Of a DNA stretch of 27,150 nucleotides, positions 1 to 7,514 are shown piece by piece. The stretch is from Vulcanimicrobiota bacterium. GTDB lineage: Bacteria > Eremiobacterota > Eremiobacteria > Baltobacterales > Baltobacteraceae. Below the pieces are notes generated by a model. It was not told where the DNA came from. It made no database searches and was given only the letters and a program-made list of their open reading frames with translations. Both the position numbers and the translations under genes were made by a program. Location: positions 1 through 27,150 of the forward strand of contig JAQBPL010000113.1 of assembly GCA_028287545.1 (NCBI GenBank), written 5' to 3'. Position 1 is the stretch's first letter, and the number at the start of each line of letters is the position of its first letter.

Positions 1-209
1 CGGTTCAGCAACGCCTGCAGCGCGCCGTCGATCAGGCCGGAACCTTCGATCCCCGCCCACATGCCGCGCACGGCGCGAAAGATAGTGGGACGCCGAGCAT
101 AGACGAGGTGGTTGAGCAGCGGCCCGCCCCAATGCTTCGCTTGCGCCTCCAAAACGCGCTGCGCGTACGGTTCGGCCGTGTCGGGATCGACTCCGGGAAT
201 GCGCGACAT
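1..209 (-). CDS. Carboxymuconolactone decarboxylase-like protein, N-terminal part (cut by window edge)
   Basis: The minus strand reads from an ATG at 209-207 to the window edge with no stop, giving about 69 residues beginning MSRIPGVDPDTAEPYAQRVL and continuing through a segment with LNHLVYARRPTIFRAVRGMW. The start is well supported: AGGAGGGAC lies directly upstream (complement of 211-219), an excellent ribosome binding site. The N-terminal pattern (a PGVD...A.PY...VL.AQ lead, then a helix with RRP.IF.A..GMW.G) is what I recall from AhpD/CMD-family proteins, small helical enzymes such as alkylhydroperoxidase-like reductases. The catalytic CxxC region would lie beyond the window, so function cannot be confirmed. 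It is divergent from the VOC gene across 137 bp in which I see no clear promoter. Confidence 0.7.
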   Translation of the reverse strand, partial: MSRIPGVDPDTAEPYAQRVLEAQAKHWGGPLLNHLVYARRPTIFRAVRGMWAGIEGSGLIDGALQALLN

Positions 210-346
210 GTGTCCCTCCTCGCGCCGCCTTCTGGGGCCCCGAAGACTCTCCTTGAATTCGAGAACGGCACGCGCAGGGACCGGGAAGCCCGCGAACGGA
301 AGCGGTGAGTTCCACAACACTCTGATGCTCCGGTGAGGACGCAGCG

Positions 347-751
347 ATGGAACTCGAACCGTATCTCTCGTTCAACGGGAATTGCGAAGAAGCGCTGGCA
401 TTCTACAGCGAGGTATTCGGCGGCGAAGTGACCGCCCTCAATCGTTACGCCGGATCGCCGATGGCCGAAACCCTGCCTCCTGAAGCGGGCAACAAGATCA
501 TGCACGCCAACTTCGAATCGCCGACGTTGAAGTTCATGGCCTCCGACAACGTGCACCAATATGAACCGGCAGGCAACGTCTCGCTCTCGCTCGGGACGAA
601 AGATCAGGATGAAGCAAGGCGTGTGTTCGGCAAACTTTCCGAAGGCGGGAAGGTCGGGATGCCGCTGCAGGACACGTTCTGGGGCGCGCTCTTCGGGATG
701 GTGACCGACAAGTACGGAATTTACTGGCTGATGAACTGCGAGAAATCGTAG
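347..751 (+). CDS. VOC-family (PhnB-like glyoxalase/bleomycin-resistance fold) protein
   Basis: A 134-residue protein, the normal size for a single PhnB-like VOC domain with two beta-alpha-beta-beta-beta units. The opening YLSFNGNCEEALAFYSEVFGG and the closing WGALFGMVTDKYGIYWLMN are typical of the PhnB/YjdN subgroup. Members are cytosolic and mostly uncharacterised; despite the name, most are not involved in phosphonate use, and no specific substrate can be assigned. The ATG is preceded by GTGAGGA at a reasonable distance. It is divergent from the CMD-like gene and seems to be transcribed alone or with the genes that follow. Confidence 0.9.
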   Translation: MELEPYLSFNGNCEEALAFYSEVFGGEVTALNRYAGSPMAETLPPEAGNKIMHANFESPTLKFMASDNVHQYEPAGNVSLSLGTKDQDEARRVFGKLSEGGKVGMPLQDTFWGALFGMVTDKYGIYWLMNCEKS

Positions 752-881
752 CCGCGCTTTGCGCCGTCGGGGGTCGCGCTTCGACTTCGCTCAGCGCAAC
801 ACGAGGATTGCTCGACAAGCTCGCAATGACGGTTCCGCGGGATGATACGGTGCGCGGCGCTTCGGGTACAGTAGGAGTACG
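752..881. other. 130-bp intergenic stretch with possible dispersed-repeat sequence
   Basis: The gap contains GCTTCGACTTCGCTCAGC followed about 20 bases later by GCTCGACAAGCTCGCAATGA. Motifs of this TTCGCTCAG/CGACAAGCTC kind are often seen as short dispersed intergenic repeats in high-GC genomes; I see only this one copy in the window. A clear Shine-Dalgarno (TAGGAG, about 870-875) for the next gene closes the gap. No open frame or convincing promoter was found. Confidence 0.3.
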
Positions 882-1442
882 ATGTCGAATGCAATCGTCG
901 CCTCCTTTACCCGCCGCGGCCAAGCCGATGCCGCCGTGCGCTCGCTGCACGAAGAGGGCTTCCGCCGCACGTGGCTCGCCGTCGTCGAGACGGTGGACGC
1001 GAACAGCTTCGGCGGTGCCGGCGGCACAGTCGGTGCCGGACGCGAAACCGTGCGCGAAGTCGAGGGTGGAAACGCGTTGATGCGTTTCTTCGGGCGCAAC
1101 TCGAATCGCACGCTGTACGACGCGCTGCGCGACCGCGGCGTCGACGACGACGCGGCGCTGCGCATCGACGGAACGATCGTCGAGGGCAACTGCGTGCTCG
1201 TCGTCGAGGGCGCGAACGATCCGCGCTGCGCCGAAGAGCTCGTCGCGCGTGCCGGCGGCGACGTGGTCGCCGCGCCCGAGCCGCTGACCACCGAGCCAGG
1301 CCCGTTCGCGGACGATCCGATGGCGGTTCCGCGCATGATCGCGGCGGAGCGCGACGCGCTGCGCGAGCGCCGCATGTCGATCGTCCCCGTCGTGAGCGAG
1401 GACGTCTTCGTCGAACGGCGTTCGGCCGTCAAGACGCCGTAA
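882..1442 (+). CDS. Hypothetical protein with GSP17M-like (general stress) features
   Basis: A 186-residue soluble protein starting MSNAIVASFTRRGQADAAVRSLHEEGF. The start has a good TAGGAG site 5-6 bases upstream. The N-terminal part looks like an alpha/beta domain in which a strand is followed by a helix with RGQADAAVRSLHEEGF; then come FFGRNSNRTLYDALRDRGVDDDAALRIDGTI and a second strand-helix unit with GNCVLVVEGAN...AEELVARAGGDVV. This arrangement resembles the GSP17M-like domain of general stress proteins. The C terminus (RRMSIVPVVSEDVFVERR) is reminiscent of the first strand of a YsnF/DUF2382 domain, which often follows GSP17M domains, but the protein stops at once. No continuation exists in another frame, so this may be coincidence or an old truncation. 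No enzymatic motif is visible. Confidence 0.7.
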   Translation: MSNAIVASFTRRGQADAAVRSLHEEGFRRTWLAVVETVDANSFGGAGGTVGAGRETVREVEGGNALMRFFGRNSNRTLYDALRDRGVDDDAALRIDGTIVEGNCVLVVEGANDPRCAEELVARAGGDVVAAPEPLTTEPGPFADDPMAVPRMIAAERDALRERRMSIVPVVSEDVFVERRSAVKTP

Positions 1443-1485
1443 GGCCGAGGCAGTTTCCCCTCTCGCAGAGGGCGAACGACTCGAC

Positions 1486-2460
1486 ATGCACGCGATCGTC
1501 GTCGAACGGTTTGGTGATCCTTCGGTTCTGGAGTGGCGTGAGGTGCCGGATCCCGTGCCGGGACCGGGCGAGCTCGCGATCCGCGTGACCGCGACCGGCG
1601 TGAACTTCGCCGATATCATGCGCCGCCAAGGCGGCTACCGCGGCGCACCGCCGCCGTTCACTCCGGGCCTCGACTGCGTCGGCACGGTCGTCGCCGTCGG
1701 CGAGGGCGCGCACGAGTTCCGCGTGGGCCAGCGGGTGGCCGCGTTCCCGGACACTGGCTCGTACGCTGAGATCGTGCTCGCGCGCCCGGTGCTGACCTAC
1801 GCCGTTCCGGACGGCGTCCCCGACGAGGCCGCGGCGTCGCTGACCATTCTGGTCACCGCCTACAATGTGCTGGCCGCGGTGGCACGACTGCAGCGCGGCG
1901 AGAGCGTCGTCATCACGTCCGGGGCGGGCGGCGCCGGCTCCACCGCGATCCAGATGGCGCGGGCGCTGGGCGCAGGCCGCATCATCGCGACCGCCGGCGG
2001 CGCTCAGAAGGCGGCAGTCGCGCGCGAAGCCGGCGCCGATGTCGCGATCGACCACACGTCGGTCGCCGATCTCGCCGCCGCGGTGCGCGAAGCGAACGAC
2101 GGCCGCGCGGCCGACGTCATCATCGACGCGGTCGCCGGCGATACGTTCGCCCAGCTCATCCCGGCGCTCGCGACGTTCGGCCGTTACGTCATCTACGGCA
2201 TGGCGGCCGGGAAACCGGGGACGGTCACGACCGACGTCCTGCACACGGGCAATCGCGCCGTCCTCGGCTACACGACCGGCGGCTACCGCGCCGAGCGGCC
2301 CGAGGCACTCCGCCCCGGCGTCGAGGCCGCGTTCCGTATGGTCGCCGAAGGCAAGGTACACGTCGCGGCCGGGAAGAGCTTCGCCCTGCGCGACGCCGCC
2401 GAAGCGCAGCGGTTCGTCGAGTCGCGCGCCAGCACGGGCAAGGTCCTGCTCATTCCGTAG
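1486..2460 (+). CDS. Zinc-independent NADPH:quinone oxidoreductase-like MDR protein
   Basis: A 324-residue medium-chain dehydrogenase/reductase. The N-terminal GroES-like domain (about 1-120) contains GVNFADIMRRQGGY and PFTPGLDCVGTVVAVGEG. The Rossmann domain begins with VVITSGAGGAGSTAIQMARALGA (141-163), the NADP-binding glycine-rich loop of the quinone-oxidoreductase branch. The catalytic and structural zinc Cys/His clusters of alcohol dehydrogenases are absent, which fits a zinc-less quinone or enone reductase. Length matches the family (about 320-330). It ends 10 bp before the convergent dehydrogenase gene. The natural electron acceptor cannot be deduced from sequence. Confidence 0.9.
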   Translation: MHAIVVERFGDPSVLEWREVPDPVPGPGELAIRVTATGVNFADIMRRQGGYRGAPPPFTPGLDCVGTVVAVGEGAHEFRVGQRVAAFPDTGSYAEIVLARPVLTYAVPDGVPDEAAASLTILVTAYNVLAAVARLQRGESVVITSGAGGAGSTAIQMARALGAGRIIATAGGAQKAAVAREAGADVAIDHTSVADLAAAVREANDGRAADVIIDAVAGDTFAQLIPALATFGRYVIYGMAAGKPGTVTTDVLHTGNRAVLGYTTGGYRAERPEALRPGVEAAFRMVAEGKVHVAAGKSFALRDAAEAQRFVESRASTGKVLLIP

Positions 2461-2470
2461 CGATCGTCAT

Positions 2471-5371
2471 TCAGGCGAGCAGCCCCGCGTACACCTCGGC
2501 GACGTGCAGCGGGCGGCGCTGCGCGCCGTGCTCGATCTGGTGCTTGCAGCTCATTCCGTCGGCGACGATGAGGGTCGCGTCGTCGGCGGCTCGCACGGCA
2601 GGGAGCAGGTCGCGTTCGGCCATGCGCATCGAGACGTCGTAGTGCTCGCGCTCGTAGCCGAACATGCCGGCCATCCCGCAGCATGACGACTCGACCGCTT
2701 GCGCGTCCAGCCCCGGAATCGCGCGCAGCGCGCGCATGACCGCGGGCATCGCCCCGAACGCCTTCTGGTGGCAGTGGCCGTGGACGAGCGCGCGCTGCGC
2801 GATCGTCCGGAGCGGGGGCGCCCATCGGCCCGCGTCGAGCTCGCGCGCGACGAACTCCTCGAACAGCAGCGCCGCTGAGGCAACCGCGGTCGTCGCAGGT
2901 CCGGGGATCAGCGACGGAAACTCGTCGCGCAAGGTCAGCAGGCACGACGGCTCGAGCCCGACGATCGGCACGCCGCGCTCTGCGTACGGCCCAAGGGCCG
3001 CAAGCGTCCGCTGCGCCTCCGCGCGCGCAGCCTCGACGTCGCCTTTGGTCAAGTACGTCCGCCCGCAGCACAGCGGCCGCGCGCCGTCGCGCGCGTGCGC
3101 ATACACCGGCGCGTACCCCGCCGCGATCAGCACGCGTTCGGCGGCGCGCGCGACGTCGGCTTCGAAATACCGGTTGAAGGTGTCGACGAACAGCACGACT
3201 TCACCGTGCGGTGCCGCCGCGCTCGACGCGGTCGCGGTCTCGCGGAACGGGCGCGCGTGCCAGTGCGGAAGCGCGCGTTTCGCGGTGAAGCCGCTGGCGC
3301 GTTCGGTCAGCCGCGCCAGCCCCGGGATCGCGTCGCGCAGGTTCGCGAGCCGCCGCAGGACGCCGGCGCGGTGGGCGATCCGCGGCAGCGCGGCGACGAT
3401 GCGATCGCGCATCGACGTGCCGTGCTCGGCGCGGCGGGCGGCGAGCACTTCGATCTTCATCTTCGCCATGTCGACGCCGGTCGGACATTCGCGGCGGCAC
3501 GCTTTGCACGAGACGCACAGGTCGAGCGCGTCGTAGAGTCCGTCGGAGGTCAGGCCGTCCGGGCCGAGTTGGCCGGTCAGCGCAAGGCGCAGCGCGTTGG
3601 CGCGCCCGCGCGTGACGTCGTGCTCGTCGGCGGTGACGCGGTACGACGGACACATGGCGCCGCCTTGATCTTTGCGGCACGCGCCGTTGTTGTTGCACAT
3701 CTCGACCGCGGCGGTGAAGCCGCCCCACTCCGACCAATCGAGCTGGGTTGCGAGCGGGAGGGGCGCGTAGTCGGGCCCGTAGCGAAAATTGGAGCGATCG
3801 TCCATCCGCGGCGCGTCGACGATCTTGCCGGGGTTGAGCGTCCCCTCCGGATCGAACGCCGTCTTGATCTCGCGGAACGCGGCGACGAGCCGCGATCCCA
3901 GCATCTCCTCGTGAAACTCTGAGCGAACGATGCCGTCGCCGTGCTCGCCGGAGTGTGCGCCGCCGTACTCGCGCACGAGCGCGAACGCTTCCTCGGCGAT
4001 CGCGCGCAGCTTCCCAACGTCTTCGTCGCGCTTGACGTTGAGCACGGGCCGCACGTGAAGGCACCCGACCGAAGCATGCGCGTAGAACGTTCCGGTCGTA
4101 CCGTAGCGCGCGAAGATCGCGTTGAGGCGCTCGGTATAGTCTGCGAGATGCGGCAACGGGACCGCGCAGTCTTCGATGATCGAGACGGGCTTCGCGTCGC
4201 CGCGCATCGAGGTCATGATGTTGAGGCCCTGCGAACGCACGTGCCACATCTCGGCCTGCTGCGCCGCGTCGGTCAGCTTCACCACGGCGTTCGCAAAGCC
4301 GAGCGAGGCCATGGTGTCGTCGAGCTCCTCGAGCCGATCCGCCAGCGGCGCCGCTTCGTCGCCGGCGAATTCGACCAGCAGCAGCGAACCGGGCTCGCCG
4401 CGCACGTAGCGCTGGAGGATCGGCGCGAACTCCGCGATCTCGCGCGAAAGTTCGATCATCGTGCGGTCGACGAGCTCGACCGCTACCGGGCCGAGCGCGA
4501 CGAGCGCTTCGGTCGAGCGCATCGCGTCGGAGAAGCTTGGAAAATGGCAAACGCCGAGCGCCTTCGCGCGCGGCAGGGGCTGCAGCGGGAGATCGAGCGC
4601 GGTGAAGAACCCGAGCGTCCCCTCGGAGCCCACCAGCAGCTTCGCCATGTTGAAGGCGTCCTGGCGTACCGTCTGCAGCGCGTAGCCGCCGACGTGCCGC
4701 TGCACCTTCGGTACGCGAGCCGCGATCTCGCCCGCTTCACGGCCGGCGATCGCGCGCACGCGTTCGACCAGCGCGCGATACCGTTCCGGCGCGAGACCGT
4801 CCGTGCCGCCGACCTCCCCGAAGTAGGCGCGCGTTCCGTCGGCCAGCACCGCGTCGATCCCGGCGACGTTGTCCGCCATAATCCCATAGCGGATCGAGCG
4901 CGCGCCCGAGCTGTTGTTCGCCGCCATCCCGCCGATCGTGCAGCGGCTCGCCGTCGACGGATCGACCGGGAAGAAGAGGCCGTGGCGCTTGAGCTCGCGG
5001 TTGAGCGCGTCGAGCACGATCCCGGGCTGCACGCGCACGCGCCGCGCCGCGACGTCCAGCGCGACGATGTCGTGCAGGTGCCGGCTGACGTCGACGATGA
5101 GGCCGTGATTCACCGTCTGACCGCACTGCGAGGTCCCGCCGCCGCGCGCGGTGACCGCGACGCCTTCCTCGCGCGCGATCGCGATCGTCGCCTCGACGTC
5201 GGCCGCGCTGCGCGGGAACACGACGCCGAGCGGCATCATCTGATAGATCGACGCGTCGGTCGCGTACATCCCGCGCGTGGTGCGGTCGAAGTACGTCTCG
5301 CCTTCGATCGCGCCGCGCAGCCGTGCGGCGACTCGAGCGGAGAGAACCGGCTCGCGAGTGGTTGAGGTCAC
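2471..5371 (-). CDS. FAD-linked oxidase fused to Fe-S (CCG-domain) subunit; YdiJ/D-2-hydroxyacid dehydrogenase-like
   Basis: A 966-residue fusion. The FAD-binding-4 domain (about 45-185) carries RGGGTSQCGQ (76-85) and GGMAANNSSGARSIRYG (147-163). The oxidase C-terminal domain (about 270-520) carries HASVGCLHVRP, SGEHGDG and TLNPGKI. Fe-S motifs follow: CNNNGACR...MCPS (559-575) and CVSCKACRRECP (619-630). Paired CCG motifs of the GlpC/HdrD type (768-770 and near the C terminus, SCCGMAGMFGYE) complete it. This order matches YdiJ-type D-2-hydroxyglutarate/D-lactate dehydrogenases, or a fused GlcD-GlcF. It should oxidise a 2-hydroxyacid and pass electrons to the respiratory chain. The start is GTG; its GAAGG is only about one base away, so a start slightly downstream is possible. 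It is the last gene of the minus-strand block; glycolate or another D-hydroxyacid is an inferred substrate. Confidence 0.92.
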   Translation of the reverse strand: MTSTTREPVLSARVAARLRGAIEGETYFDRTTRGMYATDASIYQMMPLGVVFPRSAADVEATIAIAREEGVAVTARGGGTSQCGQTVNHGLIVDVSRHLHDIVALDVAARRVRVQPGIVLDALNRELKRHGLFFPVDPSTASRCTIGGMAANNSSGARSIRYGIMADNVAGIDAVLADGTRAYFGEVGGTDGLAPERYRALVERVRAIAGREAGEIAARVPKVQRHVGGYALQTVRQDAFNMAKLLVGSEGTLGFFTALDLPLQPLPRAKALGVCHFPSFSDAMRSTEALVALGPVAVELVDRTMIELSREIAEFAPILQRYVRGEPGSLLLVEFAGDEAAPLADRLEELDDTMASLGFANAVVKLTDAAQQAEMWHVRSQGLNIMTSMRGDAKPVSIIEDCAVPLPHLADYTERLNAIFARYGTTGTFYAHASVGCLHVRPVLNVKRDEDVGKLRAIAEEAFALVREYGGAHSGEHGDGIVRSEFHEEMLGSRLVAAFREIKTAFDPEGTLNPGKIVDAPRMDDRSNFRYGPDYAPLPLATQLDWSEWGGFTAAVEMCNNNGACRKDQGGAMCPSYRVTADEHDVTRGRANALRLALTGQLGPDGLTSDGLYDALDLCVSCKACRRECPTGVDMAKMKIEVLAARRAEHGTSMRDRIVAALPRIAHRAGVLRRLANLRDAIPGLARLTERASGFTAKRALPHWHARPFRETATASSAAAPHGEVVLFVDTFNRYFEADVARAAERVLIAAGYAPVYAHARDGARPLCCGRTYLTKGDVEAARAEAQRTLAALGPYAERGVPIVGLEPSCLLTLRDEFPSLIPGPATTAVASAALLFEEFVARELDAGRWAPPLRTIAQRALVHGHCHQKAFGAMPAVMRALRAIPGLDAQAVESSCCGMAGMFGYEREHYDVSMRMAERDLLPAVRAADDATLIVADGMSCKHQIEHGAQRRPLHVAEVYAGLLA

Positions 5372-5483
5372 GCCTTCGACCGCAGTGAGAGGGACGACAT
5401 ACGAGATTGTTCTCTAACGCCCGACGATGTTCTGCCTTCCGAGCCCGCTAAGGGCAGTCTACTGGACAAGCAGCGTGCGCCGC

Positions 5484-6371
5484 TTACGTCGCCACCTGAG
5501 TGCTGCGCGCCGGAAGCGCGTTGACGACGAGTGCCGAGAGGATCAGCACCATCCCGATCAGCTCGGTGGTGGAGGGGACCTCGTGTAATTGAATCGCGGA
5601 GAGCACGACGCCGACGACCGGCGTCGCCAGCGAGGCGATGCCGGCAACGCCCGCCGGCAGACGCGAGAGGATGAACATCCATAAGAACCAGGCGAGGCCA
5701 GCGCCGAGAATGCCGAGGAACGCCATCGATGCGACGAACGACGTCGTCCAGCGGACGTGCTCCGGAACGATCGCGGTGAGTACCAGCAACGGGATCGTCC
5801 CCCACAGCATCTGCCACGTGGTTAGCGAGAGCAAGTCGACGTCGTGGTGCGCGCGCAGCCGTTTCATCCAAACGGCGCTCGCCGCCCACACGAGTCCCGC
5901 GCCGACCGCTAGGGCGTCAGCTTCGACCGTGGCGCCGCCGAGCGGATAGACGACGAAAACGAGGCCGCATGCGGCGAGCGCGAATGCGGCCCAGCGCGCG
6001 CCCGTGATGCGTTCGCCGAGCACGGGCCAGGCCAGCAGCACCACCCAGAACGGCATCGTGTATCCGAGGACCGCGGCCTTTCCCGCGCTCGCGAATGAGA
6101 CGGCATAGGTCTGCAGCAGCGTCCATCCCGTCGTCTGCAGCACGCCGAGGATCACGGTCGGAAGCAACGGCGTGGGCCGCAGCGAGCGGCGCAAGATCAG
6201 CAGCGCTGCGAACAGCACGATGACGCCGAGCGCGTTGCGTCCCGTCGCGACGATCAACGGCGACGCGTCGAACGTCGCGATTTTGATGACGACCCAGGTG
6301 TAGCCCCACACCAGCGCGAGGACGCCGAGCGCCGCATAGGCTTCGCCGCGCGGGGATAACGGATTTCTCAC
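5484..6371 (-). CDS. EamA-domain DMT-superfamily transporter
   Basis: A 295-residue protein of two repeated EamA units with about ten hydrophobic helices. Repeat one starts AALGVLALVWGYTWVVIKIA; repeat two covers ADALAVGAGLVWAASAVWMKRL to the C terminus. The conserved GKAAVLGYTMPFWVVLLAWPVLGE and GVAGIASLATPVVGVVLSAI segments, before the predicted last helix of each unit, are characteristic of RhaT/EamA exporters of metabolites and amino acids. It probably acts in the inner membrane as an exporter; substrate unknown. The start is GTG without a strong Shine-Dalgarno, so the exact N terminus is uncertain. It lies 42 bp downstream of the ABC ATPase gene on the same strand and 112 bp upstream of the FAD/Fe-S gene, and is plausibly part of the same transcript. 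Confidence 0.9.
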   Translation of the reverse strand: MRNPLSPRGEAYAALGVLALVWGYTWVVIKIATFDASPLIVATGRNALGVIVLFAALLILRRSLRPTPLLPTVILGVLQTTGWTLLQTYAVSFASAGKAAVLGYTMPFWVVLLAWPVLGERITGARWAAFALAACGLVFVVYPLGGATVEADALAVGAGLVWAASAVWMKRLRAHHDVDLLSLTTWQMLWGTIPLLVLTAIVPEHVRWTTSFVASMAFLGILGAGLAWFLWMFILSRLPAGVAGIASLATPVVGVVLSAIQLHEVPSTTELIGMVLILSALVVNALPARSTQVAT

Positions 6372-6413
6372 TTGCGTTTGCGACAGCGAACGGCGCCGAT
6401 CCGGTTGCGCGCC

Positions 6414-7514
6414 TCAGTCGGTCGCGACGATTCGGCACGCCTCCACCGGAAGATCGAGCCGTACCTCGCTGCCGACCGCACGGTCGTCGGAGGGGGGAGC
6501 CGAGATCCGCACTTGGGTGCCGGCCAAGTCGATCAGGTAGTCGCGGGAGTCGCCGAGATAGGTCTGTCGAGCGACCCTTCCGACGAGCCGGTTGTGGCCG
6601 TTGGCGCGGTAGCCGACGCCATCGTCGCCGTCGGCCGCGGCGAAGCGCAGCTCGTGCGGGCGCACGCACAGCGTCACCGGACCGCGGGCGGCGGCTTGCG
6701 TGTCGACGTCGTCGCGCACGCGCAGCCGCGCGCCGCAGCAATCGATCACGCCCGGCTCGACGTAGGCCGCCGGCAACGTGTTGGTGCCGCCGATGAACGT
6801 CGCGACGAACGCCGTCGCGGGGCGCTCGTAGATGTCGCGCGCCGTCCCGACCTGCGCGATGCGGCCGGCGCGCATGATCGCGATGCGATCCGCCGCCACC
6901 ATCGCTTCGGTCTGGTCGTGCGTCACGTACACCATCGTGATCCCGGTCGAGTCGTGGATGCGCCGTATCTCGAAGCGCATCTCCTCGCGCAGGTTCGCGT
7001 CGAGGTTCGAGAGCGGCTCATCGAGCAGCAGCGTCTCGGGCTCGACCACGACCGCGCGAGCCAGCGCGACGCGCTGCTGCTGGCCGCCGGAAAGCTCGGA
7101 GGGATAGCGCTGGGCGAGATCGGTCATGCGCACGCTGCGCAGCACCGCTTTCACCCGGTCCTCGATCTCCGAGCGTGAGAGCTTCTGCACGCGCAGCCCG
7201 TAGGCGACGTTCTCGAACACCGTCTTGTGCGGCCAGATCGCATAGCTCTGGAAGATCAGCGACATCCGCCGCTTCTCGGGCGGCACCACGCCCTTCCCCG
7301 ACGAGACGACGCGCTCGCCGACGGTGATCGTCCCGGAGTCCGGCTTGAGGAAACCCGCCAGCAACTGCAGCGTCGTGGTCTTGCCGCACCCCGACGGCCC
7401 GACGAGCGCCATCACCTCGCCGTCGGCGATCGCCAGGTCGATGCCGTCGACCGCGCGAGCGGCGTTCTTCCCGGCGTAGCTCTTGGTCAGTGCCGCTATG
7501 TCGATACGTGCCAT
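6414..7514 (-). CDS. ABC transporter ATP-binding protein, Fe3+/AEP/polyamine-import type
   Basis: A 366-residue ATPase. Walker A GPSGCGKTT (39-47), Q-loop FQS (88-90), signature LSGGQQQ (141-147), Walker B LLLDEP (162-167) and the switch His in VTHDQTEA (199) are all present. A C-terminal TOBE regulatory domain (about 280-366, with VTLCVRPHELRF) follows. This is the FbpC/PotA/PhnT-type architecture of importers with two-domain permeases. The start is set by the ATG at 7514-7512, which shares one base with the permease stop (TGATG), implying translational coupling. The open frame extends far upstream without a stop, but that part lies antiparallel-free over the permease and is only a shadow frame. 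Confidence 0.95.
   Translation of the reverse strand: MARIDIAALTKSYAGKNAARAVDGIDLAIADGEVMALVGPSGCGKTTTLQLLAGFLKPDSGTITVGERVVSSGKGVVPPEKRRMSLIFQSYAIWPHKTVFENVAYGLRVQKLSRSEIEDRVKAVLRSVRMTDLAQRYPSELSGGQQQRVALARAVVVEPETLLLDEPLSNLDANLREEMRFEIRRIHDSTGITMVYVTHDQTEAMVAADRIAIMRAGRIAQVGTARDIYERPATAFVATFIGGTNTLPAAYVEPGVIDCCGARLRVRDDVDTQAAARGPVTLCVRPHELRFAAADGDDGVGYRANGHNRLVGRVARQTYLGDSRDYLIDLAGTQVRISAPPSDDRAVGSEVRLDLPVEACRIVATD

Noticed and set aside
1420..1485. Frameshifted YsnF/DUF2382 domain after the GSP17M-like gene
   Set aside because: The 43 bases before the next start are too short and show no continuing domain in any frame.
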